Source of the DNA: JBJHDF01 sp050486405
GTDB taxonomy: Bacteria; Pseudomonadota; Gammaproteobacteria; Pseudomonadales; Cellvibrionaceae
Assembly: GCA_050486405.1 (NCBI GenBank)
Contig: JBJHDF010000022.1
Location: forward strand, 1-64,000
Direction of reading: 5' to 3'
Length of the DNA stretch: 64,000 nucleotides
Below, piece by piece: positions 25,661 through 34,250 of the stretch; position 1 is the stretch's first letter; each line of letters starts with the position of its first letter. The position numbers and the translations under genes are program-made. The notes below the pieces were generated by a model, which saw only the letters and a list, made by a program, of their open reading frames with translations, was not told the origin of the DNA and made no database searches.

Positions 25661-26806
25661 ATGGATTTCGATAAACTGTTGAAAATGATGGTGGAGAAGG
25701 GTGCCTCCGACCTGTTTATCACGGCGGGCATACCGCCGAGCATCAAATTGCACGGCAAGGTGGTGCCCGTGACCGCCACGCCCCTGGCACCGGAAAAGGC
25801 ACGGGAGGTGGTGCTGTCGGTGATGAACGAAAAGCAGCGCAACGAGTTTCTCGATAAAAAGGAATTGAACTTCGCCATCAGCGCCCGGGGTATCGGGCGC
25901 TTCCGCGCCAGTGCCTTCTATCAGCGCAACCTGGCGGGCATGGTGTTGCGGCGCATCGAAACCAAGATTCCCCGCACCGAAGATCTGGGGCTGCCGGACA
26001 TCGTCAAGGATCTGGCCATGACCAAGCGGGGCCTGATCATTTTTGTCGGCGCCACGGGTACCGGTAAATCCACCTCGCTGGCGTCCATGATCGGTCACCG
26101 CAACCGCAACAGCAAGGGGCACATCATTTCCATCGAGGACCCCATCGAATTTGTGCATCAGCACGAGGGCTGCATCATCACGCAACGGGAAGTGGGTATC
26201 GACACCGAGTCGTTTGAGGTGGCTCTCAAGAACACCCTGCGTCAGGCGCCGGACGTGATTCTGATCGGCGAGGTGCGCTCCCGGGAGACCATGGAGCACG
26301 CCATCGCCTTCGCCGAGACCGGCCACCTGTGCCTGTGTACCCTGCACGCCAACAACGCCAACCAGGCGCTGGACCGGATCATCCACTTCTTCCCCGCCGA
26401 CCGGCACCGGCAACTGTTCATGGATCTGTCCCTGAACCTCAAGGCCATTATCGCCCAGCAGTTGATCCCCACGCCGGACGGCCAGGGACGCCGGGCCTGT
26501 CTGGAGATCCTGATCAACTCGCCGCTGATGTCGGACCTGATTCGCAAGGGTGAGGTGGCAGAACTCAAGGAACTGATGAAAAAGTCCACCGAACTGGGCA
26601 TGCAGACCTTCGACCAGGCGCTCTATGAGCTTTACGACAGCGGCGAGATCACCTATGAGGACGCCCTGCTGCACGCCGACTCGCCCAACGACCTGCGTCT
26701 GATGATCAAACTGGGTTCCGAGAGTGACGCCGCTTATCTGTCCAACGCCGCCGACGAACTGTCGCTGCAGGACGAGAGCAGCCAGGATCGCGGCCGCATG
26801 TTCTGA
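25661..26806 (+). CDS. pilU: type IV pilus retraction ATPase PilU
   Basis: A 381-residue PilT paralog that aids PilT-dependent retraction under load. Walker A is GATGTGKST, with IISIEDPIEFVHQHEGC, LIGEVRSRETMEHA and LCTLHANNANQ following. The C-terminal extension beyond PilT length, ending in an acidic and Ser-rich tail, is typical of PilU. GAGGTGA precedes the ATG. It is co-transcribed with pilT. Confidence 0.97.
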   Translation: MDFDKLLKMMVEKGASDLFITAGIPPSIKLHGKVVPVTATPLAPEKAREVVLSVMNEKQRNEFLDKKELNFAISARGIGRFRASAFYQRNLAGMVLRRIETKIPRTEDLGLPDIVKDLAMTKRGLIIFVGATGTGKSTSLASMIGHRNRNSKGHIISIEDPIEFVHQHEGCIITQREVGIDTESFEVALKNTLRQAPDVILIGEVRSRETMEHAIAFAETGHLCLCTLHANNANQALDRIIHFFPADRHRQLFMDLSLNLKAIIAQQLIPTPDGQGRRACLEILINSPLMSDLIRKGEVAELKELMKKSTELGMQTFDQALYELYDSGEITYEDALLHADSPNDLRLMIKLGSESDAAYLSNAADELSLQDESSQDRGRMF

Positions 26807-27072
26807 CCGATCAACTCGATCATCAGTTGTGCTCAAGTCGGTTTATTGATGTTGAAATAGCCGACAATTTGCGTTAATCTGGTCACAGTTTTGGCGTGGA
26901 TGACTTGCCGAAAACTGATTAGATGGGCGCCGACCCACTGCGGGCATCCCCGCCTTCCCTCACGGCCAAGATAATGACTGCGCTTGACTCACCGGGCATT
27001 GCCCCCGGCGGGCGCAGTGTGTTTGTAACATTTGTCGGCCGCTTGCAAGTGGGTCCGATTACAGGAGCGTTC
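26807..27072 (+). other. pilU-wecB intergenic region
   Basis: These 266 bp contain no gene I can support; an in-frame extension of wecB to 26923 looks like chance. The promoter of the wecB-nfr operon should be here. TTGACT (26984-26989) is the best -35-like word but has no matching -10 box. A GC-rich inverted stretch near 26992-27012 could be structured. Confidence 0.35.
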
Positions 27073-28239
27073 ATGCCCTTTGTTGTCATGCTGGTGTTTG
27101 GCACCCGGCCCGAAGCAATCAAGATGGCCCCGCTGATTTCGCGGTTGCGCAGAACCCCCTTTGTGGATTTGAAGGTGTGCCTCACCGGCCAGCACCGGGA
27201 AATGCTCGCCCAGGTGCTGGAAGACTTTGAACTGGTTGTTGACGACAGCCTGACGACCATGCAGCCGGGTCAAACGCTCAACGGCTTGAGCGCAAGACTG
27301 ATGGAAGGGCTCGACGACGTCTATGCCCGGCGCCAGCCGGATATGGTGGTAGTACACGGCGACACCACCACCTGTTTTGCCGCCACCTTGGCCGCCTTTC
27401 AACGCCGTATTCCTGTGGCCCATGTGGAGGCGGGTTTGCGCACCGGCAACCTGCAGTCGCCTTGGCCTGAAGAGGCGAATCGCCGTTTGACCGGGGTTCT
27501 GGCGGATCTGCACTTTGCCCCCACGCCGGGCGCGCGGGACAACCTTTTGCAGGAGAACGTCGCCGGCAGTCAGATCATTGTCACCGGTAACACGGTGATC
27601 GACGCTCTGCTGTGGATGAGAAAGAAGATACTCAATACTGGGTGGCAGCCGGATGTCGGCTCGGTACTGGCTGCCCTGCCAGCGGAGCGGCGCATGGTGC
27701 TGGTTACCGGTCACCGCCGGGAGAGCTTCGGTTCCGGTCTGCAATCCATCTGTCGCGCCGTCAGGCGGTTGGCCGAGCGCTACCCGGACACGGCCTTTGT
27801 CTATCCGGTGCACCTCAATCCCAGCGTGCAGGATGCCGTCCACGGTATACTCGGCAGTCTCGACAATGTGTATCTGACGGCACCGCTCAACTACCGGCAT
27901 TTCGTCTGGGCCATGGAGCGCAGCTATCTGATTCTGACCGACTCCGGCGGTGTGCAGGAAGAGGCGCCGTCACTGGGCAAGCCGGTGCTGGTCATGCGCG
28001 ATACCACCGAGCGCCCCGAGGGTCTGGTGGCGGGCACCCTGCGCCTGACTGGCGTGACCGAGCAGGGGATTTTCGATGAAGCCCAGCGCCTGCTAGAAGA
28101 CCCGGACCTGTATGCCGCCATGAGCGGTGCGGCCAACCCTTTCGGCGACGGCCGTGCCAGTGAGCGCATCGCCCACGGCATTGTCGAGTGGTTGCGCGCA
28201 CGACACAGCGAATCAATCCTGCAAGCCACCGGTAGCTGA
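27073..28239 (+). CDS. wecB: UDP-GlcNAc 2-epimerase (non-hydrolysing)
   Basis: A 388-residue enzyme that converts UDP-GlcNAc to UDP-ManNAc. Family blocks are complete: GTRPEAIK (N-terminus), VVHGDTTTC, HVEAGLRTG, EEANRRL, TGHRRESFG and LTDSGGVQEEAPSLGKPVL. These carry the catalytic acidic and His residues known from E. coli WecB. Start ATG 27073 is chosen for its AGGAG site and family N-terminus. It is 5 bp upstream of nfrB, so it probably supplies ManNAc donor for that synthase. In E. coli the gene (nfrC) is required for phage N4 adsorption but maps elsewhere. Confidence 0.95.
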   Translation: MPFVVMLVFGTRPEAIKMAPLISRLRRTPFVDLKVCLTGQHREMLAQVLEDFELVVDDSLTTMQPGQTLNGLSARLMEGLDDVYARRQPDMVVVHGDTTTCFAATLAAFQRRIPVAHVEAGLRTGNLQSPWPEEANRRLTGVLADLHFAPTPGARDNLLQENVAGSQIIVTGNTVIDALLWMRKKILNTGWQPDVGSVLAALPAERRMVLVTGHRRESFGSGLQSICRAVRRLAERYPDTAFVYPVHLNPSVQDAVHGILGSLDNVYLTAPLNYRHFVWAMERSYLILTDSGGVQEEAPSLGKPVLVMRDTTERPEGLVAGTLRLTGVTEQGIFDEAQRLLEDPDLYAAMSGAANPFGDGRASERIAHGIVEWLRARHSESILQATGS

Positions 28240-28244
28240 GCAGC

Positions 28245-30416
28245 GTGAGCTACGAATGGATCGACCTGATCGCCTACTTACTCTACGGCATCAAGTGGTT
28301 GGCCATAGTGCTGGCCTGTGTGTTGCTGGTGCTGGGCATCGACGATCTTTTGGTGGACGTCACCTATTGGTGCCGGCGTTTGTGGCGCAGTTTCAGTATC
28401 TATCGACGCAATCCCAAGGCCGACGAAGAGCGATTGTTTGCCGCAGCGGAAAAGCCCCTGGCCATCATGGTGCCGGCCTGGCGTGAAACCGGTGTGGTGG
28501 GCCCCATGGCCGAGCTGGCCGCCAACAGCCTCGACTACGAAAACTACCAGATTTTTGTCGGCACCTATCCCAACGATCCGGAAACCCAGGCCGAAGTGGA
28601 TCAGGTCTGCCTGCGCTTTCCCCATGTGCACAAGGTGGTCTGCGCCCGTCCCGGCCCCACCAGCAAGGCCGACTGTCTGAACAACGTGGTGGACGCCATA
28701 CTGCGTTTTGAAAAAGAGGCAGGCGTGGAGTTTGCCGGCTTCATTCTGCACGACGCCGAGGACGTGATTTCACCGCTGGAGTTGCGCCTGTTCAATTACC
28801 TTCTGCCGCGCAAGGATCTGATCCAGGTGCCGGTCTACCCCTTTCCGCCGCGCTGGTACGAGTTCACTGCCGGGCACTATGTGGACGAGTTTTCCGAGCA
28901 GCACAGCAAGGACATCGTCGTGCGCGAGGCGCTCCTGGGGCAGGTGCCCAGTGCCGGCGTGGGCACCTGTTTCAGTCGCCGTGCCATGGCGGCGCTGCTC
29001 GAGGATTCCGAGGGTGTGGCCTTTGACACTCAGAGCCTGACCGAGGATTACGAAATCGGTATGCGCCTGGCGCAAAAGGGCATGAAAGGAATCTTTGCCC
29101 GTTACAGCGTCAAGGATCCACGTTACGCCACCTCCCGGGAGCACGGCTTCGGCGCCTCGGACCGGGGCGGCAATGTCATCTGTGTGCGCGAGCACTTTCC
29201 GCGCAGTTTCATGCAGGCGGTGCGGCAGAAATCCCGCTGGATTGTCGGCATCGTTTTTCAGGGTACGCGCTCCATGGGCTGGAGCAAAAACCCGGTTATG
29301 AACTACTTCCTCTGGCGCGACCGGCGCGGGGCCATTGCCAATGCCGTGGGGTTGCTGGTCAACCTGGTGCTGCTGACGGTGATCCTGCTGTGGCTGATCA
29401 GCCTGATCTGGGTGGATGCCTGGCACTTTATGTCGCTGCTCGGTGGCAACCGACTCCTGAACACACTGCTGATCATCAACGGTTTTCTGTTGCTTAACCG
29501 GTTGCTGCAGCGGTTTTACTTTGTGTCCCTCTACTACGGCTTTGTGCAGGGACTTCTGTCAGCGCCGCGCATGCTGTGGAGCAACCTGATCAACTTCTTT
29601 GCCAACTTCCGCGCCATCCGTCAGGTAATTCGCCAGGGCGACTCCCGCCGGGTGGCCTGGGACAAGACCAGTCACGAATTTCCCAGTGTGAATCAGGCCC
29701 GGCCGGTGCCGGTGGGCCGCCGCCTGGTCGAGCTGGGGGTGATTTCCGAAGAAGAGCTGGCCGAGGCGCTGCTCAACGCCCAGGGCCGTCGCCTGGGGCG
29801 GGTATTGATGGTGCGGGGCGCGGTTACTTCCGGGCAGATGGCCCAGGTGGTGGCGGAGCAGGCGGGCTTGCCCTGGCGTCACCTCAACCCGTTTGTGCTG
29901 GACGAGGCGCTGATCGCCGCCTTCCCGGCGAAGCTGGCCCTGCGCTACTGCACGCTGCCGGTGGAGCGGCACGGCCGCACCCTGGTGCTGGCCAGTGAAA
30001 AGCCCCTCACCCGCATTTCCCTGGGCGCCATCAGTCGCCAGGTAAAGCGTCCGGTGGAAAACTGCATCGCGCCCCGGGGACGTGTTACCGTGGGTCTGCG
30101 CTACTGGTACGGCAGTACCCAGGGGCGTGACTATCGCCCGCTGCTGGAAAAACTCCGCGCGCGGGCGAACGACGAACAGTTTTTTGAGCAATTCTGCCGG
30201 CATCAGGTACTGCTCGGCGATCTGTTGCAGGAGATGGGTATGCTGCCGCCGTCGCTGTTTGCTCAGGCCATGTTTGACTTCGACCCCCAGAAACAGTCCC
30301 TGGGGGAGTATCTGGTGGAGCGGGGACTGATCAGTGAGGAGGTTTTGCAACAGGCGCTGGACGAGCAGCGGCAGCAACAGGCCGAAGCCCGACAACTGCT
30401 GGAGGCAGCGCCATGA
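28245..30416 (+). CDS. nfrB: NfrB-like c-di-GMP-responsive glycosyltransferase
   Basis: A 723-residue inner-membrane GT2 synthase. One N-terminal TM (about 13-33) is followed by a cytoplasmic catalytic domain with HDAED (169-173), TEDYE (266-270) and the RQKSRW acceptor motif (327-332). At least two TM clusters lie at about 365-390 and 403-440. The C-terminus has an MshEN-type domain (about 489-545: GRRLVELGVISEEELAEAL, then LGRVL) and a second copy-like segment (about 645-705: LGEYLVERGLISEE). MshEN domains bind c-di-GMP. E. coli NfrB (about 745 residues) makes a ManNAc-rich surface glycan used by phage N4. The start is GTG. The stop overlaps nfrA (ATGA). Confidence 0.92.
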   Translation: MSYEWIDLIAYLLYGIKWLAIVLACVLLVLGIDDLLVDVTYWCRRLWRSFSIYRRNPKADEERLFAAAEKPLAIMVPAWRETGVVGPMAELAANSLDYENYQIFVGTYPNDPETQAEVDQVCLRFPHVHKVVCARPGPTSKADCLNNVVDAILRFEKEAGVEFAGFILHDAEDVISPLELRLFNYLLPRKDLIQVPVYPFPPRWYEFTAGHYVDEFSEQHSKDIVVREALLGQVPSAGVGTCFSRRAMAALLEDSEGVAFDTQSLTEDYEIGMRLAQKGMKGIFARYSVKDPRYATSREHGFGASDRGGNVICVREHFPRSFMQAVRQKSRWIVGIVFQGTRSMGWSKNPVMNYFLWRDRRGAIANAVGLLVNLVLLTVILLWLISLIWVDAWHFMSLLGGNRLLNTLLIINGFLLLNRLLQRFYFVSLYYGFVQGLLSAPRMLWSNLINFFANFRAIRQVIRQGDSRRVAWDKTSHEFPSVNQARPVPVGRRLVELGVISEEELAEALLNAQGRRLGRVLMVRGAVTSGQMAQVVAEQAGLPWRHLNPFVLDEALIAAFPAKLALRYCTLPVERHGRTLVLASEKPLTRISLGAISRQVKRPVENCIAPRGRVTVGLRYWYGSTQGRDYRPLLEKLRARANDEQFFEQFCRHQVLLGDLLQEMGMLPPSLFAQAMFDFDPQKQSLGEYLVERGLISEEVLQQALDEQRQQQAEARQLLEAAP

Positions 30417-33265
30417 GCAAACCGCTGCTGCCCTGGTTGCTCGCCGCCAGCATCTGCTGGCCACTGCTGGCGGTTGCCGAGCCCCTGAGTGACTTTGAGC
30501 GCTTTCGTGCCTACCCCTTTATGGACCGCGCGCACCGCGCCGCCCAGCGCCAGGATTGGCCGGAGGTGGAATCCCTCACCCGGCACCTGCTGGGCCGCGT
30601 GCCCCACCACCGCGACGCCCGGCAACTGCTGACGCAGGCGTTGCTGCAGCAACACATCTTTGCCGAGGCACACCGCCACGCCCTGGCTCTGGCGGACGAT
30701 GGCGACGGGCGCCGGCAACTGCAGGAAGTGCGCCTGGCCTGGATTCGCCACGCTGCCCCGGAGCCCGGCGAGGTCAGCCATTGGCTCCGGGACAGCGACG
30801 CGGAGCAGCGGCGCGGCCTCTGGCAGGCCTATAGCCTGGCGCTGCAGGAGCGCGAGGGCGCGGCGGCGGCACTGGCCTGGCTGGAGGAACTGCCGGCCGA
30901 GGACGATGCCGCCTTGCGCCGCTGGCGTGCGGTGTTTGCCGAACAGTCCGGGCAGCAACAGACGGTGATCGAGCAACTGCAGCCACTGCTGGAGCGCGAC
31001 CAACTGGACGCCGAGAGCTGGCTGCGCCTGGGCGCCGCCTATGTGCAAAGCGATGATCACGACGGCCTGCAGCAGCTACTGGCGCAGGCGCCGGACGTTG
31101 CCAGCGAGCGGCAGTTACGACGCCAGGCCGCGGCCGCCGCCATCGCCCGCAATCAGCCGGCCCTGGTGCGCCAGTTGGCCCGGGAACTGGAGCGCCCCTG
31201 TCTGGAGACGGTCTACTGGCTGGTCTCCCGGGAGCCGGACGCGGCCCGGGCAGAGTTGGCCGATTGTCCGCCCGGTGCGGAGCCAGGGCGCTGGCTCGAA
31301 CTGGCCATCGCTCTGGAAGCCGAAACACTACTGGCGGACACCCGACTGGGCGAGCCCTGGGACACCCAGCGGCGCAGTCACGGACTGCTTTTGCGCGAGG
31401 CGCGCGGCACGGCGGAGCCCAAGGCCTGGGTTGCCCTGTATCGCGACGCGCCCAGTCCGGCGCTGCTGGACAGCGTCAGCTACCGCCTGCTGGTGGCCGG
31501 AGAATCCAGCCAGGCGCGACAGCTATTGGAAGAGGCCTTTACGGCCGACCCGGACCAGTTGCAGCCCGCATCACTGGTGCGCCTGGCGGACCTCTACGCC
31601 CGGCCCGGCCAGACTGTGGCGCCGGATCTGGCAGAGCACCTGCTGGCGCGCCTGCCCCGGGAAGCCGGTGTCACCCTGCTGCAGGATCTGGCCCAGGGCG
31701 GACACTGCGCCCTGGTGCGCGAACAGATCCCGGCCCGGGATCGCCTGGCCGGGGAATATCTGGCTCTGGCCCGCTGCGCCGAGGGGCAGCAACCCGGCGC
31801 GGCGGTGGTGTATCACCGCGCCGCCATGGCCGCCGGTGTGCGTGACAACGAGCGAGCCCTGGCCTATGCGCTGTTCGAGGCGGGCGATGCCGCCGCCGCG
31901 ACCGACCTCTGGCTGGTGTTGGGTCTGGACAACCTGAGCGCGCTGGACGCCCTGGCCGCCAGCCGCAGCGCCCTTGCGGCGGAGCGGGCGCTGCTGGCCG
32001 AAGTCTACTGGCACAGGGCCGGCCCCGCACTGGATGCCGCCTACCTGCGGCTGGGCGCGGCCATTGCTCTGACCCAAAACCGCCCCGACGAGGCTCTGGT
32101 GCGGGATCGGCAGGCGCTGGCGAGCGAGCCCGACGGCACCTACTACCACGCGGCAGCGGCCACGGCCCTGGCTGCCGGTGACGAGGAACTGGGGCTTGCC
32201 TGGCTGGCGCACAGCGTCGAGCTGGCCCCGGACCAGCCCGCCTTTCGGCTGGAGTATGCGCTGCGTCTGGCCGGCAGCGAGCAGCGCGAGCGCCGCCTGG
32301 AGGCCATCCCCTGGCTGGAGCAGGTCCTGCGGGACTACCCTGCAGACTTTCGCCTCGCCGAGGCGCTGGCGTTGCGCTATGCCGAAGCCGGCGAAACCGG
32401 CCTGGCCCGGGAGACCCTGCGCCTGGCGATCGACGGTGTCGAGCCGGCACTGGTGGTGGGCGAAGACGACAGCGACAGCCTGGCGCGCCGCCACTACGCC
32501 CAGCGGCGCAGCCACGAGGCGCTGTCGCGGCGGCACAGCTGGGTGCTGGCCAGCAGCTGGTCTCCCGGCGGCAGTCCGGAGGTGGGGCAAGTTCTCGACG
32601 GCGACAGCTACCAGATGGCCCAGTGGGATTACGCCCTGGGCCGCGAACCGGTGCGCGACGGCAAAACCCTGTCCGTCTACGGGCGTGTGCTGGGCAGCGG
32701 AGAGAGTCGCAGCGACTTCTTCCGGCAACGGGCCTATGGCCTGGGCCTGCGCGGCAAACCCCTGGGCAGCCAGAACCTGAACCTCTACGGTGAGCTCTAC
32801 TATCAGCCGGTCCGCGACCTGTTTGGCGACCTGCGAGACAGCTCCCACCTGGATCTGCTGCTGCGCGCCACCGGCTCCTTTTTCGACGGCGGCGACTACC
32901 GCAACGACTGGCGCCCGGTAGCCACTCGCTGGTGGGAGCAGGCCCTTTACACCGATCTGGCCTGGTTTGTGCGGCAGGAGCAGGCGCAGGCCATGGCGCG
33001 CTACCACCGGGGCAAGGCGTTCAAGCTCGGCAATCTGGATGGCCAGACCCTGATGCCCTATGCCCTGGTACAGGGCAGCGCCCGCCGGGAGGATCATGAC
33101 CTGCGCGCCGGCCTGGGCCTGCGCTGGCAGTGGTGGTTCGACGACAGCCACTACAGCGCCTACCGCGCCCGTCTGGTGCTGCGCGCGGAGTACCAGCGCG
33201 TGCTGGACGGCGATCTCTACGACGGCGCTGAGGGGTGGTCACTGGGAATGGAGTTACTGCGATGA
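30413..33265 (+). CDS. nfrA: NfrA-like outer-membrane glycan export protein
   Basis: A 950-residue protein with signal peptide (about 1-23), a long alpha-helical TPR-like periplasmic region rich in Leu, Ala and Arg (about 30-720), and a C-terminal beta-rich domain. That domain has alternating strands such as LNLYGELYYQP and RARLVLRAEYQRV and resembles the NfrA C-terminal outer-membrane domain. Size is close to E. coli NfrA (about 990). By analogy with PgaA and BcsC it would guide polymer through TPRs to an outer-membrane pore. Start ATG overlaps the nfrB stop. It may also serve as a phage receptor. Confidence 0.85.
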   Translation: MSKPLLPWLLAASICWPLLAVAEPLSDFERFRAYPFMDRAHRAAQRQDWPEVESLTRHLLGRVPHHRDARQLLTQALLQQHIFAEAHRHALALADDGDGRRQLQEVRLAWIRHAAPEPGEVSHWLRDSDAEQRRGLWQAYSLALQEREGAAAALAWLEELPAEDDAALRRWRAVFAEQSGQQQTVIEQLQPLLERDQLDAESWLRLGAAYVQSDDHDGLQQLLAQAPDVASERQLRRQAAAAAIARNQPALVRQLARELERPCLETVYWLVSREPDAARAELADCPPGAEPGRWLELAIALEAETLLADTRLGEPWDTQRRSHGLLLREARGTAEPKAWVALYRDAPSPALLDSVSYRLLVAGESSQARQLLEEAFTADPDQLQPASLVRLADLYARPGQTVAPDLAEHLLARLPREAGVTLLQDLAQGGHCALVREQIPARDRLAGEYLALARCAEGQQPGAAVVYHRAAMAAGVRDNERALAYALFEAGDAAAATDLWLVLGLDNLSALDALAASRSALAAERALLAEVYWHRAGPALDAAYLRLGAAIALTQNRPDEALVRDRQALASEPDGTYYHAAAATALAAGDEELGLAWLAHSVELAPDQPAFRLEYALRLAGSEQRERRLEAIPWLEQVLRDYPADFRLAEALALRYAEAGETGLARETLRLAIDGVEPALVVGEDDSDSLARRHYAQRRSHEALSRRHSWVLASSWSPGGSPEVGQVLDGDSYQMAQWDYALGREPVRDGKTLSVYGRVLGSGESRSDFFRQRAYGLGLRGKPLGSQNLNLYGELYYQPVRDLFGDLRDSSHLDLLLRATGSFFDGGDYRNDWRPVATRWWEQALYTDLAWFVRQEQAQAMARYHRGKAFKLGNLDGQTLMPYALVQGSARREDHDLRAGLGLRWQWWFDDSHYSAYRARLVLRAEYQRVLDGDLYDGAEGWSLGMELLR

Positions 33266-34107
33266 AGCGGCTGCTGAAATCACTGCTTTTGCTGCCACTG
33301 TTAGTGCTGCTGCTCGGCAGTGCGGCGGCCCACGCCGATGCACCGCATTTCTACCAGCCCCAGGATGGCGATGCCGCGCTGAGTCAGGCCCAGTGGCAGC
33401 AGCTCTGGCAAGACACCCGCGCCGCCGGTGTGGAACAGATACTGGTGCAATGGACGCGGCAGGACGTCAGTGATTTTGGCGGCGCCGACGGCTGGTTGTT
33501 GCAGGCCCTGGCGGCGGCCGAAGAAGCGGGTCTGGAACTGGTGCTGGGCCTCTACTACCCCAGCGACTACTACGCACGCATGGGCGACAGCGACAACGCC
33601 CGCTACCACTGGCACCGCTGGCTGGCCGCCTCCCTGGAGCAGGCCCGCTGGCTGCGCCAACACAGCCAGTTGCAGCCGCTGGCCTGGTATCTGCCCATGG
33701 AGCTGGACGACGCCCTGCTGCGCGATCCCGGGCTGCGCCGGGAACTGAACAAACAACTGGCGGCCTTCACCGCCCGGGTCGATCGGCCGGTGCACGTCAG
33801 TGCTTTCAGCGCCGGCCGCCTGACGCCCGAAGTCTACGCCCGCTGGTTGGCGGACGTGCCGGTAGCGCGGGTCTGGTGGCAGGACGGACGCGGCACCGGC
33901 GCCCTGGATGAACAGGTGCGGGGGGCCTACGAAGCGGCCCTGGACTGCCGGATCGGTATCGTGCGCGAAGCCTTCGCCCAGACCAGCGGCCCGGATCAAC
34001 CCTTCAGCGCCGAGCCGGCGATGCCAAAAATGACAACCGATTGTCATGAGCAGGCGGTATTTTCCCTGCGCTACCGGCCCTGGGCGGGTGTGCTGCTCCG
34101 GCCCTGA
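33262..34107 (+). CDS. DUF4434-like periplasmic protein of nfr operon
   Basis: A 281-residue exported protein. Signal peptide MKRLLKSLLLLPLLVLL to AHADA (about 1-25) is followed by a TIM-barrel-like fold with FYQPQDGDAALSQAQWQQLW and ILVQWTRQDVSDFGG segments, resembling DUF4434 and E. coli YbcH, which accompanies nfrA/nfrB. An acidic residue cluster (LPMELDD) could be catalytic, so glycan trimming is possible but unproven. The ATG overlaps the nfrA stop (ATGA), completing a four-gene translationally coupled operon. The C-terminus is intact. Confidence 0.8.
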   Translation: MKRLLKSLLLLPLLVLLLGSAAAHADAPHFYQPQDGDAALSQAQWQQLWQDTRAAGVEQILVQWTRQDVSDFGGADGWLLQALAAAEEAGLELVLGLYYPSDYYARMGDSDNARYHWHRWLAASLEQARWLRQHSQLQPLAWYLPMELDDALLRDPGLRRELNKQLAAFTARVDRPVHVSAFSAGRLTPEVYARWLADVPVARVWWQDGRGTGALDEQVRGAYEAALDCRIGIVREAFAQTSGPDQPFSAEPAMPKMTTDCHEQAVFSLRYRPWAGVLLRP

Positions 34108-34160
34108 CCTCAAGGATCAAGGGTGTTGTATGAGTTGCCCGACGATCGACCGGTAAATAA

Positions 34161-34225
34161 GGTAATTTGCAGTTAATTGGGGTAATGGAGTAGAAAAATA
34201 CCCTCTTCTACAGTAGGATTACCCC
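34161..34225 (+). promoter_or_regulatory. fic promoter with GGTAAT operator repeats
   Basis: GGTAAT occurs as direct copies at 34161-34166 and 34181-34186 (20 bp apart) and inverted as ATTACC at 34218-34223. The last two extend to GGGGTAAT/ATTACCCC (34179-34186 and 34218-34225). A promoter candidate, TTGCAG (34167-34172), 18 bp, TAGAAA (34191-34196), lies between them, and GTAGAA/TTCTAC (34190-34211) adds a small hairpin. The layout suggests tight repression, perhaps by an island protein. Confidence 0.5.
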
Positions 34226-34250
34226 ATTTAACACGCCCTGAGATGCGCTC

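Noticed and set aside
23822..26836. 1004-codon minus-strand open frame across pilT, pilU and yggS
   Set aside because: Only the last 237 codons match a family (YggS). The rest is antisense to well-defined pilT/pilU and is open because of codon bias.
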